The notes beneath the pieces are model-generated. The model worked only from the letters and a program-made list of their open reading frames with translations, searched no databases and was not told where the DNA came from. From Streptomyces sp. (lineage in GTDB: Bacteria; Actinomycetota; Actinomycetes; Streptomycetales; Streptomycetaceae), in contig NZ_JAEKKT010000120.1 in the NCBI RefSeq assembly GCF_019510245.1, positions 62,001-126,000 of the forward strand: a stretch of 64,000 nucleotides of DNA. The letters run 5' to 3'. Of this stretch, positions 52,793-63,383 are shown one piece after another. Numbering within the stretch: the stretch's first letter is position 1; every line of letters begins with the position of its first letter. The translations under genes were made by a program, and so were the position numbers.

Positions 52793-53458
52793 ATGAGCAA
52801 CATCCCCGGCGCCGCTGACGCACGCTACGACGGGCCCCGGCCCGACGCCCGCTACGTCATCCCGCGCTTCGTCGAGCGCACCTCCCAGGGCATCCGCGAG
52901 TACGACCCGTACGCGAAGCTCTTCGAGGAGCGCGTGATCTTCCTCGGCGTCCAGATCGACGACGCCTCCGCCAACGACGTCATGGCGCAGCTGCTGTGCC
53001 TGGAGTCGATGGACCCGGACCGGGACATCTCGATCTACATCAACAGCCCGGGCGGCGACATGACCGCCCTCACGGCGATCTACGACACGATGCAGTTCGT
53101 GAAGCCCGACATCCAGACGGTCTGCATGGGCCAGGCGGCCTCCGCCGCGGCCATCCTGCTCGCCGCCGGCACGCCCGGCAAGCGCATGGCGCTGCCGAAC
53201 TCCCGCGTGCTGATCCACCAGCCGGCCGGTTCCACCGGCCGCGGCCAGCTCTCCGACCTGGAGATCATCGCCAAGGAGTTCACGCGGATGCGTGACCAGC
53301 TGGAGACGATGCTGGCCAAGCACTCCAACCGGGCGATCGAGCAGGTCCGCGAGGACATCGAGCGCGACAAGATCCTCACGGCCGAGGAAGCGCTCGAGTA
53401 CGGCATCGTGGACCAGATCATCTCCACCCGGAAGATGAACAACGCCGACGTCCGCTGA
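52793..53458 (+). CDS. clpP2: ATP-dependent Clp protease proteolytic subunit 2
   Basis: 221 aa from ATG at 52793; GTG at 52781, four residues upstream, has a closer AGGACG and is possible. Catalytic Ser in MGQAASAAA, His in LIHQPAG and the Asp in [14 protein letters not shown] longer N-terminal tail ([15 protein letters not shown]) than ClpP1, usually removed by processing. It forms the mixed protease with ClpP1 that works with ClpX or ClpC. Confidence 0.95.
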   Translation: MSNIPGAADARYDGPRPDARYVIPRFVERTSQGIREYDPYAKLFEERVIFLGVQIDDASANDVMAQLLCLESMDPDRDISIYINSPGGDMTALTAIYDTMQFVKPDIQTVCMGQAASAAAILLAAGTPGKRMALPNSRVLIHQPAGSTGRGQLSDLEIIAKEFTRMRDQLETMLAKHSNRAIEQVREDIERDKILTAEEALEYGIVDQIISTRKMNNADVR

Positions 53459-53493
53459 CAGAGGCCGCCGGCGGAGAATGTATTCTCTGCCGC

Positions 53494-53553
53494 CCTTGGC
53501 ACGGTTTGACCGTGCGCACGGCAAGGTGCACGTCAAAGTGAACCGTGCCAAGG
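53494..53553. promoter_or_regulatory. Long inverted repeat upstream of clpX
   Basis: CCTTGGCACGGTT and AACCGTGCCAAGG are exact reverse complements separated by 34 bp. They lie ~110-165 bp before the clpX start and ~40-95 bp after clpP2. Could be a terminator/attenuator for the clpP operon or a paired operator for separate clpX control. Confidence 0.5.
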
Positions 53554-53660
53554 GGGGCCCGTACGGGGGGCCCGGCAAGGTACCGTCGACATAAGGCAGC
53601 ACCAGGAGCCGCTGGATTCGAGAGAGTCCAGACGTCTCCCAGGCGAAGGGGAAGCACACC

Positions 53661-54947
53661 GTGGCACGCATCGGTGACGGCGGCGATCTGCTCAAGTGCT
53701 CGTTCTGCGGCAAGAGCCAGAAGCAGGTCAAGAAGCTCATCGCAGGGCCCGGTGTGTACATCTGCGACGAGTGCATCGATCTCTGCAACGAGATCATCGA
53801 GGAGGAGCTCGCCGAGACGAGCGAGGTGCGCTGGGAGGAACTCCCCAAGCCCCGCGAGATCTACGAGTTCCTGGAGGGCTACGTGGTGGGCCAGGAGCCC
53901 GCCAAGAAGGCCCTCTCGGTCGCGGTGTACAACCACTACAAGCGCGTCCAGGCAGGGGAGAACGGCGGCGCCCAAGGCCGCGACGACGCCATCGAGTTGG
54001 CGAAGTCCAACATCCTCCTGCTGGGCCCCACCGGCTCCGGCAAGACGCTCCTCGCGCAGACCCTGGCCCGCATGCTGAACGTCCCGTTCGCGATCGCCGA
54101 CGCCACCGCGCTGACGGAGGCCGGCTACGTGGGCGAGGACGTGGAGAACATCCTCCTCAAGCTGATCCAGGCCGCCGACTACGACGTCAAGAAGGCCGAG
54201 ACCGGGATCATCTACATCGACGAGATCGACAAGGTCGCGCGGAAGAGTGAAAATCCGTCGATCACCCGGGACGTCTCCGGCGAGGGCGTGCAGCAGGCCC
54301 TGCTGAAGATCCTGGAGGGCACCACGGCCTCGGTCCCGCCGCAGGGCGGCCGCAAGCACCCGCACCAGGAGTTCATCCAGATCGACACGACGAACGTGCT
54401 GTTCATCGTGGGCGGTGCGTTCGCCGGTCTGGAGAAGATCATCGAGTCCCGGGCGGGCGCCAAGGGCATCGGCTTCGGCGCGACCATCCGCTCCAAGCGG
54501 GAGCTGCAGTCCAAGGACCAGTTCGAGGACGTCATGCCCGAGGACCTGGTCAAGTTCGGCATGATCCCGGAGTTCATCGGCCGCCTCCCGGTCATCACCT
54601 CGGTCCACAACCTGGACCGCGAGGCCCTGCTCCAGATCCTCATCGAGCCGCGCAACGCGCTCGTCAAGCAGTACCAGCGCCTCTTCGAACTCGACGGCGT
54701 GGAGCTGGACTTCGAGCGCGAGGCCCTGGAGGCCATCGCCGACCAGGCGATCCTCCGCCAGACCGGCGCGCGCGGTCTCAGGGCCATCATGGAAGAGGTC
54801 CTCATGTCGGTGATGTACGAGGTCCCGTCCCGCAAGGACGTGGCCCGCGTCGTCGTCACGGCCGACGTCGTCCACTCCAACGTCAACCCGACCCTGATCC
54901 CGCGCGACGCCCGGGGCCGGGGCGCGGGGGAGCAGAAGTCGGCGTAA
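53661..54947 (+). CDS. clpX: ATP-dependent Clp protease ATP-binding subunit ClpX
   Basis: 428-aa AAA+ unfoldase. N-terminal zinc-binding domain (CSFCGKSQ ... CDECIDLC, ~14-45), Walker A GPTGSGKT (~119), pore loop GYVGEDVE, Walker [12 protein letters not shown]-type loop GGRKHPHQ, sensor/Arg finger region FIGRLPVI and sensor [11 protein letters not shown]. The ClpP-docking loop (IGFGATIRS) is present. GTG start at 53661. A U-tract terminator follows. Confidence 0.97.
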   Translation: MARIGDGGDLLKCSFCGKSQKQVKKLIAGPGVYICDECIDLCNEIIEEELAETSEVRWEELPKPREIYEFLEGYVVGQEPAKKALSVAVYNHYKRVQAGENGGAQGRDDAIELAKSNILLLGPTGSGKTLLAQTLARMLNVPFAIADATALTEAGYVGEDVENILLKLIQAADYDVKKAETGIIYIDEIDKVARKSENPSITRDVSGEGVQQALLKILEGTTASVPPQGGRKHPHQEFIQIDTTNVLFIVGGAFAGLEKIIESRAGAKGIGFGATIRSKRELQSKDQFEDVMPEDLVKFGMIPEFIGRLPVITSVHNLDREALLQILIEPRNALVKQYQRLFELDGVELDFEREALEAIADQAILRQTGARGLRAIMEEVLMSVMYEVPSRKDVARVVVTADVVHSNVNPTLIPRDARGRGAGEQKSA

Positions 54948-54964
54948 CCTGCGTCAACACCGAA

Positions 54965-55000
54965 GCGCCGGACCCTCCTCGAAGGAGGGCCCGGCGTTTT
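54965..55000 (+). terminator. Intrinsic terminator of clpX
   Basis: GCCGGACCCTCCTCGAAGG followed by AGGGCCCGGCGTTTT: a G+C-rich stem followed by TTTT. Confidence 0.85.
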
Positions 55001-55028
55001 CGCGTGCGTCGGTGCGTGCCGGCGGCGG

Positions 55029-56003
55029 CTACTTGGCGACGCGCGCCTCACCCCGCACATCGGCTGCGATCTTCGCCGACTCGTCCAGGGTGTACGTCTT
55101 CACACCCGCCGTCGGCTCCACGATGCCGATGGTGCTGTAGTCCGCCCAGATGCACATGTACGCCGTCTGGTCCTTGCCGGTGAGCTGGCTCTTGCCCGTC
55201 GCCTGCTGGCACTTCATCACCGCGCCGTCCAGACCGCCGGGCGAGACGGACTGCGCGTCGCCGACCAGCTTCACGTCGTCGTCGGAGGAGCTGTTCGCCT
55301 TCATCTGGGCGAAGGTGGTGTCCAGCGCCGCCTGCGGGTCCTTCACCGAGCCGTAGACGCCGAAGAAGGTGAAGTTCTCGGCGGTCTGCGCCTTGGCCAC
55401 ACTCGTCGGGTCGGTGGTGTCCAGGGAGTTCAGGTCGATGGTCGAGTAGAGGGAGCCGACCGAGGTCGCGCCGGTGACACCGGCCTTGGCGAGGTCGTTC
55501 GCGTCGCTCGAGCTGGCCTTCTCCTCCGAGGCGTCGCCGTACCGCTTGTACTTGCCGGACAGTAGTGAGGCCGGCGTGGTCAGCTTGTGCGGCCCGTCGT
55601 CCTTCACCGCGCCGGATCCGGTTCCGCCGAGCACGAAGTACGCCCCGACGCCGATCGCCGCCACCACCGCCACCGCCCCGATGACCAGCCCCGTCTTCTT
55701 CTTCCCGCCGCCCGGCGCCGGCGGCTGCGGAACGCCGTAGGGAGGCTGGCCGTAGGGGGGCTGCTGGCCGTACGGGTTCGGCTGCGGGGGAACGCCCTGC
55801 TGCGGGTAGCCGTAGCCCGGCTGCGGCGGCTGCTGCCCGTAGGGTCCCGGCTGCGGCGGGGCCGCGGGAGGGGCCTGCTGCGGGTAGCCGTAGCCGGGCT
55901 GGGGCGCCTGCGGCGGCTGGCCGTACGGACCCGGCTGCGGCCCGTAGGGTCCCGGCTGCTGCGGCGGCGGCGCGCCGTACGGGCCCGGCTGGTTGTGGCT
56001 CAT
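55029..56003 (-). CDS. Pro/Gly/Tyr-rich single-span membrane protein
   Basis: 324 aa from ATG at 56003. Residues 1-110 are a disordered cytosolic tail of repeated [15 protein letters not shown] and [10 protein letters not shown] units. A Lys-rich stop (GGGKKK) precedes one span ([22 protein letters not shown]), then a ~190-residue extracytoplasmic domain with two Cys (VMKCQQ and AYMCIW), probably disulfide-bonded. This design is common in actinobacteria; the role is unknown. Convergent with clpX, divergent from valS. Confidence 0.85.
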   Translation of the reverse strand: MSHNQPGPYGAPPPQQPGPYGPQPGPYGQPPQAPQPGYGYPQQAPPAAPPQPGPYGQQPPQPGYGYPQQGVPPQPNPYGQQPPYGQPPYGVPQPPAPGGGKKKTGLVIGAVAVVAAIGVGAYFVLGGTGSGAVKDDGPHKLTTPASLLSGKYKRYGDASEEKASSSDANDLAKAGVTGATSVGSLYSTIDLNSLDTTDPTSVAKAQTAENFTFFGVYGSVKDPQAALDTTFAQMKANSSSDDDVKLVGDAQSVSPGGLDGAVMKCQQATGKSQLTGKDQTAYMCIWADYSTIGIVEPTAGVKTYTLDESAKIAADVRGEARVAK

Positions 56004-56125
56004 CTCTGGGTTCCCCTCCAGATGCTTATGTGTTCCTGACATCCTGGCTCAGCCACGGGGAACTCACGGCACGGGGGTATCCACCGTTACAGAACAAACG
56101 AGTTTCGGGACACCGTCGGGACACC

Positions 56126-56141
56126 TCTAAACTGGGCCCCG
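56126..56141 (+). promoter_or_regulatory. Candidate -10 of a nearly leaderless valS transcript
   Basis: TCTAAA (56126-56131) lies only ten bases before the GTG at 56141, with no Shine-Dalgarno between. A start site at ~56138-56141 would give an almost leaderless mRNA. No T-box is present. Confidence 0.4.
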
Positions 56142-58771
56142 TGACCGAGAATGCTCAGCAGCAGCCCACAGCGCCCAGCACCGAACTGCCGACCCAGTAC
56201 GCGCCGGCCGACGTAGAGGGGCCGCTGTACAAGCGCTGGGTAGAGCGGGGTTACTTCGCGGCCGACGCCAAGAGCGACAAGCCCGCGTACACCATCGTCA
56301 TCCCCCCGCCGAACGTCACCGGGTCGCTGCACCTGGGCCACGCCTTCCAGCACACGCTGATGGACGCGCTGACCCGCCGCAAGCGCATGCAGGGCTTCGA
56401 GTCGCTGTGGCTGCCCGGCATGGACCACGCCGGCATCGCCACCCAGAACAAGGTCGAGCAGCAGCTCGCCGAGGAGGGCAAGTCCCGTCAGGACCTCGGC
56501 CGCGAGGAGTTCGTCGACCGCGTCTGGCAGTGGAAGGAGGAGTACGGCGGCAGGATCCTCGGCCAGATGCGCCGGCTCGGCGACGGCGTCGACTGGGACC
56601 GCGAGCGCTTCACCATGGACGAGGGCCTGTCCAAGGCCGTCCAGACCATCTTCAAGAAGCTCTACGACGACGAGCTGATCTACCGCGCCGAGCGCATCAT
56701 CAACTGGTGCCCGCGCTGTCTGACGGCCATCTCGGACATCGAGGTGGAGTACCAGGAGGACGACGGCGAGCTGGTCTCCATCAAGTACGGCGAGGGGGAC
56801 GAGACGCTGGTCGTCGCCACCACCCGTGCGGAGACGATGCTCGGCGACACGGCCGTCGCCGTCCACCCGGACGACGAGCGGTACCGGCACCTGGTCGGCA
56901 AGCGCATCAAGCTCCCCCTGACGGACCGTACGATCCCCGTCGTCGCCGACACCCACGTCGACCCGGAGTTCGGCACGGGTGCCGTCAAGGTCACCCCCGC
57001 CCATGACCCGAACGACTTCGCGATCGGCCAGCGCCACGGCCTGGAGTCCATCACCGTGATGGACGAGCGCGCGGTCATCACCGTCCACGGCCCGTTCGAG
57101 GGCCTGGACCGCTTCGAGGCGCGCTCCGCGATCGTCGCCGCGCTGCGTTCGCAGGGCCGGATCGTCGCCGAGAAGCGGCCCTACGTCCACAGCGTCGGCC
57201 ACTGCTCGCGCTGCAAGACCACCATCGAGCCGCGGCTGTCCATGCAGTGGTGGGTCAAGGTCGGCCCGCTGGCGAAGGCCGCCGGTGACGCGGTCCGCGA
57301 CGGCCGGGTGAAGATCCACCTCGAGGACATGTCGAAGCGGTACTTCGACTGGGTCGACAACATGCACGACTGGTGCATCTCGCGCCAGCTGTGGTGGGGC
57401 CACCGCATCCCGGTCTGGTACGGCCCCGCCGGCGAGGTCGTCTGCGTCGGCCCCGACGAGCAGCCGCCCGGCACCGAGGCGGAGGGCTGGAAGCAGGACA
57501 CCGACGTCCTCGACACCTGGTTCTCGTCCGGCCTGTGGCCGTTCTCCACCCTCGGCTGGCCCGAACAGACCGCGGACCTGCGCAAGTTCTACCCGACCGA
57601 CGTCCTGCTCACCGGCCACGACATCATCTTCTTCTGGGTCGCCCGGATGATGATGTTCGGCCTGTACGCCATGGACGGCGAGGTCCCCTTCCGGACCATC
57701 GCGCTGACCGGTCTGGTCCGTGACGAGCGCGGCAAGAAGATGTCGAAGTCCTTCGGCAACGTCGTCGACCCGCTGGACTGGATGGACAAGTACGGCTCCG
57801 ACGCCGTCCGCTTCACCCTGGCCCGCGGCGCCAACCCCGGCACCGACGTCCCGATCGGCGAGGAGTGGGTCCAGGCGTCCCGCAACTTCGCCAACAAGAT
57901 CTGGAACGCGACCCGCTTCGCCCTGATGAACGGCGCGACCGTCGAGGGCCCGCTCCCGGACCCGTCGGAGATGTCGGCGACGGACCGGTGGATCCTCTCC
58001 CGTCTCAACAAGACGGTCGCCGAAGTCGACGCGTTCTACGACGACTTCCAGTTCGCGAAGCTCTCCGACTGCCTCTTCCACTTCGCGTGGGACGAGGTCT
58101 TCGACTGGTACGTCGAGCTGTCCAAGACGACGTTCCAGGCGGGCGGCCGGGGCGCCGAGGTCTCCCAGCGCGTCCTGGGCGAGGTCCTGGACATCACCCT
58201 GAAGCTGCTGCACCCGGTCGTCCCGTTCGTCACGGACACCCTGTGGACCACGCTGACCGGCGGCGAGTCGGTCGTGATCGCCGGCTGGCCGGCCGACAGC
58301 GGCTTCCGTGACGACACGGCGGAGAAGGAGATCGAGACCCTCCAGTCCGTCATCACCGAGGTCCGCCGGTTCCGCGCCGACCAGGGCCTGCAGCCCGGCC
58401 AGCGGGTCCCGGCGCGGCTGACCCTCGACGGCACGGCGCTGGCCCCGCACGAGGCGGCCATCCGCCAGCTGCTGCGCCTCCAGCCCGAGGGCGACGCCTT
58501 CGCGGCGACGGCGACCCTCCCGGTGGCCGGCGCCACGGTCGCCCTCGACCTCTCCGGCACCATCGACGTCGCCGCCGAGCGCAAGCGCCTCGCGAAGGAC
58601 CTCGCGGCCGCCGAGAAGGAGAAGGCCCAGGCGACGGCCAAGCTCGGCAACGAGGCGTTCCTGGCGAAGGCCCCGGACAACGTGGTGGAGAAGATCCGCA
58701 CCCGCCTCGCCAAGGCCGACGAGGACATCGCCCGCATCCAGGCCCAGCTGGACTGCCTCCCGGAGGCGTAG
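56141..58771 (+). CDS. valS: Valyl-tRNA synthetase
   Basis: 876-aa class I synthetase charging tRNA-Val. The HIGH motif is [13 protein letters not shown] (~51-63), KMSKS is in [13 protein letters not shown] (~530), the CP1 editing domain is present ([13 protein letters not shown] ... TPAHDPNDF), as are [14 protein letters not shown] and a C-terminal coiled-coil tRNA-binding arm ([20 protein letters not shown]). GTG start at 56141. A strong hairpin follows. Confidence 0.97.
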   Translation: MTENAQQQPTAPSTELPTQYAPADVEGPLYKRWVERGYFAADAKSDKPAYTIVIPPPNVTGSLHLGHAFQHTLMDALTRRKRMQGFESLWLPGMDHAGIATQNKVEQQLAEEGKSRQDLGREEFVDRVWQWKEEYGGRILGQMRRLGDGVDWDRERFTMDEGLSKAVQTIFKKLYDDELIYRAERIINWCPRCLTAISDIEVEYQEDDGELVSIKYGEGDETLVVATTRAETMLGDTAVAVHPDDERYRHLVGKRIKLPLTDRTIPVVADTHVDPEFGTGAVKVTPAHDPNDFAIGQRHGLESITVMDERAVITVHGPFEGLDRFEARSAIVAALRSQGRIVAEKRPYVHSVGHCSRCKTTIEPRLSMQWWVKVGPLAKAAGDAVRDGRVKIHLEDMSKRYFDWVDNMHDWCISRQLWWGHRIPVWYGPAGEVVCVGPDEQPPGTEAEGWKQDTDVLDTWFSSGLWPFSTLGWPEQTADLRKFYPTDVLLTGHDIIFFWVARMMMFGLYAMDGEVPFRTIALTGLVRDERGKKMSKSFGNVVDPLDWMDKYGSDAVRFTLARGANPGTDVPIGEEWVQASRNFANKIWNATRFALMNGATVEGPLPDPSEMSATDRWILSRLNKTVAEVDAFYDDFQFAKLSDCLFHFAWDEVFDWYVELSKTTFQAGGRGAEVSQRVLGEVLDITLKLLHPVVPFVTDTLWTTLTGGESVVIAGWPADSGFRDDTAEKEIETLQSVITEVRRFRADQGLQPGQRVPARLTLDGTALAPHEAAIRQLLRLQPEGDAFAATATLPVAGATVALDLSGTIDVAAERKRLAKDLAAAEKEKAQATAKLGNEAFLAKAPDNVVEKIRTRLAKADEDIARIQAQLDCLPEA

Positions 58772-58819
58772 CAGCGGGGCCCCGCCCCAGGGGCCCCGCA
58801 CGTGGTCGAGACGTCCCCG

Positions 58820-58861
58820 CAGGCGTCCGGCAGCCCTTCCGACCGGGCTGCCGGACGCCTG
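58820..58861 (+). terminator. Terminator of valS
   Basis: Perfect 17-bp stem CAGGCGTCCGGCAGCCC / GGGCTGCCGGACGCCTG with an 8-base loop. Confidence 0.85.
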
Positions 58862-58902
58862 TCGGCGTTTCCCCGTCACACAGCACGCACCAGCCACCGC
58901 CC

Positions 58903-58938
58903 TACAATCCAAAAGTAGGAACATGACCTTAATGTTCC
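58903..58938 (+). promoter_or_regulatory. Promoter -10 and operator palindrome of the sensor phosphatase gene
   Basis: TACAAT (58903-58908) is a near-consensus -10. Just after the expected start site, GGAACAT-GACCTTA-ATGTTCC (58918-58938) is a perfect inverted repeat placed to block initiation. No obvious -35. Confidence 0.6.
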
Positions 58939-58971
58939 GTTTTGGTGCCATGCGGCGGAGGGAACGCCCAT

Positions 58972-61473
58972 ATGCAGCACAGGGGCCGGACGAGAACGCC
59001 CCCGCACAGGGGACTGGTTCCCCTGACGGCCGGCGCGGGCGGCCTGCTCGCCGTGCTCATCGGCCTCGTCTTCCTGATGCTGGTGCTCGCGATCCAGGAC
59101 GCCCAGCACTCCCTGCTCTCCGCGAGGAGCGGCCGGCCGGCCCTGGACCAGATGGGGGTGGTCCAGGGGACCGTCCTCGACATGGAGGGCGGCCAGCGCA
59201 GCTACGTCATCACCCGGCAGGACGAGTTCCTCAAGCCCTGGCAAGCCGCCCGGGCCGCGTTCCCCGCACAGGCCCAGCGGCTCGTGGACCTCAGCACGTC
59301 CCCCGCCCAGCGGCAGCTCGCCCGGCGGATCCAGCGGTCCGGCCAGTCCTTCGTCGACGACTACTCCGTCCCGCTGGTGGCCGAGGCCCGGCGCGGCGAC
59401 CCCGACGCGAGCAGCACCGCGCGGACGCTGGAGGGCAAGCAGCGGCTCGACGCGCTCCGGGCCCAGTTCTCCCGCTACCTCCACGACGAGCGCGCCGCGA
59501 TCAGCCGGCGCGAGAACGCCCTGGAGGCCCGGATGCGCATGCTGACGATCACCGCGTCCGTCGGCGTCGGCGCCGCGGTCCTCCTGATCGTCGCCTACGG
59601 CGCCTACGTCTCCCGGGTGATCGTCTGGCCGGTGCGCAGGATGGCCCGCTTCGCGACCCGGCTCGCCGCCGGGGACCTGGGCGCCCGGGTGCCGCTCTCC
59701 GGACGCCGGGAGATCGGGCAGCTGGAGACGGCCTTCAACACCATGGCGGGCTCGCTGGAGAAGAGCCACCGGCGGCTGCGGCTGCTCTACGACGCCGGTA
59801 CCGCCCTCGGCAACACCCTGGACGTGGGGCGGACCGCCGACGAACTGGTGCGGGTGGCCGTCCCCCGCTTCGCCGACTTCGTCACCGTCGACCTGGAGGA
59901 GTCCGTGCTGCACGGCGGGGAGCCGACGGCCACCGAGACCGTCCTGCGGCGCGTCGCCCGGGGCGGCGTCCGCGACGACTCCCCGCTGGACCCCGCCGGC
60001 GCCCTGATCGCCGTGGACCCGCCGCCCGGTGCCACCCGCCACACCGCCACCGCCGCGGCCCTCATAGCCGACCTGAGGGTCACCCGCAGGGCGACGTTCC
60101 CCGACGCGCGGCGCACCGAAAAGCTCCTCGACTACGGCATGCGCTCGCTGATCACCGTGCCGCTGTCGGCCCAGGGCGTCCTGATGGGGGTGATCGTCTT
60201 CTGGCGCACCCGGGACTCCCCGCCGTTCGAGGAGGACGACCTGTCCGACGCGGAGGAACTCGCCGCGAAGTCCGCGACCGCCATCGACAACGCGCGCCGC
60301 TACACCAGGGAGCGCGAGACCGCGCTGGCGCTCCAGCGCAGCCTGCTCCCGCACGTCATGCCCGACTGCCCGAGCGTCGACTTCGCCTACCGCTACCTGC
60401 CCACCGGTACCCGGGCCGGCGTCGGCGGCGACTGGCTCGACGTGATCCCGCTGTCGGGCACCCGGATCGCCCTGGTCGTCGGGGACGTCGTCGGCCACGG
60501 CATCGAGGCCTCCGCCACCATGGGCCGGCTGCGCACGGCGGTGCGCACCCTCGCGGACGTCGACCTGCCCCCCGACGAACTGCTCACCCATCTCGACGAC
60601 CTGGTCCTGCACCTCGACGACGGCGCCGGGGAACAGGCCGGCGAGCTGGGCTCGACCTGCCTGTACGCCGTGTACGACCCGGTCTCGCGGCACTGCTCCC
60701 TGGCCAGCGCGGGCCATCCGCTGCCCTTCGTGATCACCCCCCAGGGGGAGGTGGAGGCGGCCCCCGGCCGGCCCGGCCCGCCGCTCGGGCTCGGCGGGCT
60801 GCCGTTCGAGACCACCGACCTGGACCTCACCGAGGGCGCCACCCTCGCCCTGTTCAGCAACGGCCTGGTGCACTCCCGCGACCTCGACCTCGGCCACGGC
60901 CTCGACCGGCTGCGCCGCGCGCTCCTCGCGTCCGCCCGGAAGGGGGAGTCGCTGGAAGCGGCCTGCGACCGGGTGGTGGCCGCGCTGCGCATCGGCGAAC
61001 CCGCCGACGACGTCACCCTGCTGCTCGCCCGCACCCGCGCCCTGCCCGCCGACCACGTGGCCGCCTGGGAGATCCTCGCGGACCCCGAGCACGTCGCCAG
61101 GGCCCGGACCCTGACCACCGACCAGCTCGCCGCCTGGAAGCTGGACGAACTGTCGTTCACCACCGAACTGGTGGTCAGCGAACTCGTCACGAACGCCGTC
61201 CGCTACGGCGCCCCGCCGATCCAGCTGCGGCTCATCCGCGACACCAGGACGCTGATCTGCGAGGTCTCCGACGGCAGCAGCACCGCCCCGCACCTGCGGC
61301 GGGCCCGGGTCTCCGACGAGGGCGGCCGTGGCCTGCTGCTGGTGGCCCAGCTCACCCGGCGGTGGGGCACCAGGCAGACCGCCGCCGGCAAGACGATCTG
61401 GTGCGAGCAGGCACTCCCGGCGCCCGACGCGTCCACGCGTCCGCAGGGCTCCGTAGACTGGTGCCGTGAGTGA
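58972..61473 (+). CDS. Multidomain membrane sensor: HAMP-GAF-SpoIIE phosphatase-ATPase
   Basis: 833 aa from ATG at 58972 (GGAGGGA eight bases upstream). First span ~18-42, an extracytoplasmic CHASE3-like helical sensor (~45-185), second span (MLTITASVGVGAAVLLIVAY), HAMP (VWPVRRMARFATRLAAGDLG), a GAF domain (~275-440), a PP2C/SpoIIE phosphatase (GVGGDWLDV, VGDVVGHGIEA, ADDVTLL) and a C-terminal RsbW-like ATPase (ELVTNAVRYG, EVSDGS, DEGGRGLLLV). One protein thus combines phosphatase and anti-sigma-type kinase modules, typical of Streptomyces. The 3' end overlaps folC by 8 bp. Confidence 0.9.
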   Translation: MQHRGRTRTPPHRGLVPLTAGAGGLLAVLIGLVFLMLVLAIQDAQHSLLSARSGRPALDQMGVVQGTVLDMEGGQRSYVITRQDEFLKPWQAARAAFPAQAQRLVDLSTSPAQRQLARRIQRSGQSFVDDYSVPLVAEARRGDPDASSTARTLEGKQRLDALRAQFSRYLHDERAAISRRENALEARMRMLTITASVGVGAAVLLIVAYGAYVSRVIVWPVRRMARFATRLAAGDLGARVPLSGRREIGQLETAFNTMAGSLEKSHRRLRLLYDAGTALGNTLDVGRTADELVRVAVPRFADFVTVDLEESVLHGGEPTATETVLRRVARGGVRDDSPLDPAGALIAVDPPPGATRHTATAAALIADLRVTRRATFPDARRTEKLLDYGMRSLITVPLSAQGVLMGVIVFWRTRDSPPFEEDDLSDAEELAAKSATAIDNARRYTRERETALALQRSLLPHVMPDCPSVDFAYRYLPTGTRAGVGGDWLDVIPLSGTRIALVVGDVVGHGIEASATMGRLRTAVRTLADVDLPPDELLTHLDDLVLHLDDGAGEQAGELGSTCLYAVYDPVSRHCSLASAGHPLPFVITPQGEVEAAPGRPGPPLGLGGLPFETTDLDLTEGATLALFSNGLVHSRDLDLGHGLDRLRRALLASARKGESLEAACDRVVAALRIGEPADDVTLLLARTRALPADHVAAWEILADPEHVARARTLTTDQLAAWKLDELSFTTELVVSELVTNAVRYGAPPIQLRLIRDTRTLICEVSDGSSTAPHLRRARVSDEGGRGLLLVAQLTRRWGTRQTAAGKTIWCEQALPAPDASTRPQGSVDWCRE

Positions 61474-63004
61474 TCTGCCCCCGCGCGACCCCCATGAGAG
61501 CTTCGACGGCGACTTCGAGGACGCCTTCGAGGACGGCTTCGACGACATCGTCGCGGCCGAGACGGACCGCGACCCCGATCTCGCGGTGATCGAGGCCGGC
61601 AGCCGGACCCTGCGCACCCGGGGCGGCCCGCAGCAGGGCGACGTCCCGGGCCGCCCCGAGGACCCCGAGGTCGACCGGGCCCTGCGCGAGGTGGAGGCGG
61701 AGCTCGCCACCCGCTGGGGCGAGACCAAGCTGGAGCCGTCGGTCACCAGGATCGCCGCCCTCATGGACGTGCTGGGCGAGCCGCAGCGGTCGTACCCCTC
61801 GATCCACATCACCGGCACCAACGGCAAGACCTCCACCGCCCGCATGGTCGAGGCCCTGCTCGGCGCCTTCGAACTCCGTACCGGCCGCTACACCAGCCCG
61901 CACGTGCAGTCGATCACCGAGCGCATCAGCCTCGACGGGGCCCCGATCTCCGCCGAGCGGTTCATCGAGACGTACAACGACATCAAGCCCTACGTCGAGA
62001 TGGTCGACGCGCAGCAGGAGTACCGGCTCTCCTTCTTCGAGGTGCTCACCGGCATGGCGTACGCGGCCTTCGGGGACGCCCCCGTGGACGTCGCCGTCGT
62101 CGAGGTCGGCATGGGCGGCTCCTGGGACGCCACGAACGTCATCGACGGGGACGTCGCCGTCGTCACCCCGATCGACCTCGACCACACCGACCGGCTGGGC
62201 GGCACCACCGCCGAGATCGCCGGCGAGAAGGCCGGCATCATCAAGCAGGACGCGACGGTCATCCTGGCCCAGCAGCCCGTCGACGCGGCGCAGGTCCTGC
62301 TGAAGAAGGCCGTGGAGGTCGACGCCACCGTGGCCCGCGAGGGCCTCGAGTTCGGCGTCGTCGCCCGCCAGGTCGCCGTCGGCGGCCAGCTGCTCACCCT
62401 GCGCGGCCTCGGCGGCGAGTACGACGAGGTCTACCTGCCCCTGCACGGCCCCTACCAGGCCCACAACGCGGCCGTCGCGCTCGCCGCGGTGGAGGCGTTC
62501 TTCGGGGTCGGCTCCCAGCGCCCCGAGCCCCTCGACATCGACACCGTCCGCAAGGCCTTCGCGGCCGTCTCGTCCCCCGGCCGTCTCGAAGTCGTACGAC
62601 GCTCTCCCACCGTCGTCCTCGACGCCGCCCACAACCCGGCCGGCGCCCGCGCCACCGCCGAGGCCGTCGGTGAGGCCTTCGACTTCAGCCGGCTGATCGG
62701 CGTGGTCGGGGCCAGCGGCGACAAGAACGTCCGGGGCCTCCTGGAGGCCTTCGAGCCGATCTTCGCCGAGGTCGTCGTCACCCAGAACTCCAGCCACCGC
62801 GCGATGGACGCGGACGAGCTGGCCGCGGTCGCCGTCGAGGTGTTCGGCGAGGACCGCGTCCAGGTCGAGCCGCGGCTGCCCGACGCCCTGGAGGCCGCGA
62901 TCACGCTGGCCGAGGAAGAGGGCGAGTTCGCGGGCGGCGGCGTGCTGGTCACCGGCTCCGTCATCACCGTGGGCGAGGCCCGACTGCTCCTCGGGAGGGG
63001 CTGA
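61466..63004 (+). CDS. folC: Folylpolyglutamate synthase / dihydrofolate synthase
   Basis: 512 aa from GTG at 61466. It adds glutamate to dihydropteroate and to folates. The ATP loop ITGTNGKTSTARM (~113-125), VVEVGMGGSWDATN, VVTPIDLDHTDRLG, the carbamylated-Lys region AGEKAGIIK and LDAAHNPAG are intact. An acidic N-terminal extension of ~70 residues (DGDFEDAFEDGFDD) precedes the Mur-ligase-type core. It overlaps the upstream sensor gene by 8 bp and is followed after 2 bp by the DUF4233 gene. Confidence 0.95.
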   Translation: MSDLPPRDPHESFDGDFEDAFEDGFDDIVAAETDRDPDLAVIEAGSRTLRTRGGPQQGDVPGRPEDPEVDRALREVEAELATRWGETKLEPSVTRIAALMDVLGEPQRSYPSIHITGTNGKTSTARMVEALLGAFELRTGRYTSPHVQSITERISLDGAPISAERFIETYNDIKPYVEMVDAQQEYRLSFFEVLTGMAYAAFGDAPVDVAVVEVGMGGSWDATNVIDGDVAVVTPIDLDHTDRLGGTTAEIAGEKAGIIKQDATVILAQQPVDAAQVLLKKAVEVDATVAREGLEFGVVARQVAVGGQLLTLRGLGGEYDEVYLPLHGPYQAHNAAVALAAVEAFFGVGSQRPEPLDIDTVRKAFAAVSSPGRLEVVRRSPTVVLDAAHNPAGARATAEAVGEAFDFSRLIGVVGASGDKNVRGLLEAFEPIFAEVVVTQNSSHRAMDADELAAVAVEVFGEDRVQVEPRLPDALEAAITLAEEEGEFAGGGVLVTGSVITVGEARLLLGRG

Positions 63005-63006
63005 CC

Positions 63007-63363
63007 ATGCGCACGCTCTGCTCGTCCACCCTGATCGGCGAGTTCTTCGTCATCGGCTTCGCCGCCCTCGTCGCCATGAAGGACCCCGACCTGTCCACCT
63101 CCACGGTGTGGCTGGTCAGCGGCATCGCGATGTTCCTCTGCCTGGCCCTGTGCGGCGTGCTCACCCGCCCGGCCGGCATCGCCCTCGGCTGGGCCCTGCA
63201 GATCGCCCTGATCGCCTCCGGGATCTTCGTCCCGACCATGTACTTCATGGGCGCGATCTTCGCCGGTCTCTGGTGGGCCTCCGTGCACTACGGCAGAAAG
63301 ATCGACGAGGCAAAGGCCCGCTTCGCGGCCCAGAACACCCAGGACAGCCCGTCGGGGGTGTGA
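63007..63363 (+). CDS. DUF4233 membrane protein
   Basis: 118 aa, ATG two bases after the folC stop. Four spans (TLIGEFFVIGFAALVAM, VWLVSGIAMFLCLALCG, GIALGWALQIALIAS, MYFMGAIFAGLWWASVHYG) and a short charged tail. Always found next to folC in actinobacteria. Function unknown. Confidence 0.9.
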   Translation: MRTLCSSTLIGEFFVIGFAALVAMKDPDLSTSTVWLVSGIAMFLCLALCGVLTRPAGIALGWALQIALIASGIFVPTMYFMGAIFAGLWWASVHYGRKIDEAKARFAAQNTQDSPSGV

Positions 63364-63383
63364 GGGCCGGGGGCGGTCGGTAC

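Noticed and set aside
56004-56140. T-box riboswitch upstream of valS
   Set aside because: No T-box consensus or specifier hairpin; the promoter lies almost on the start codon.
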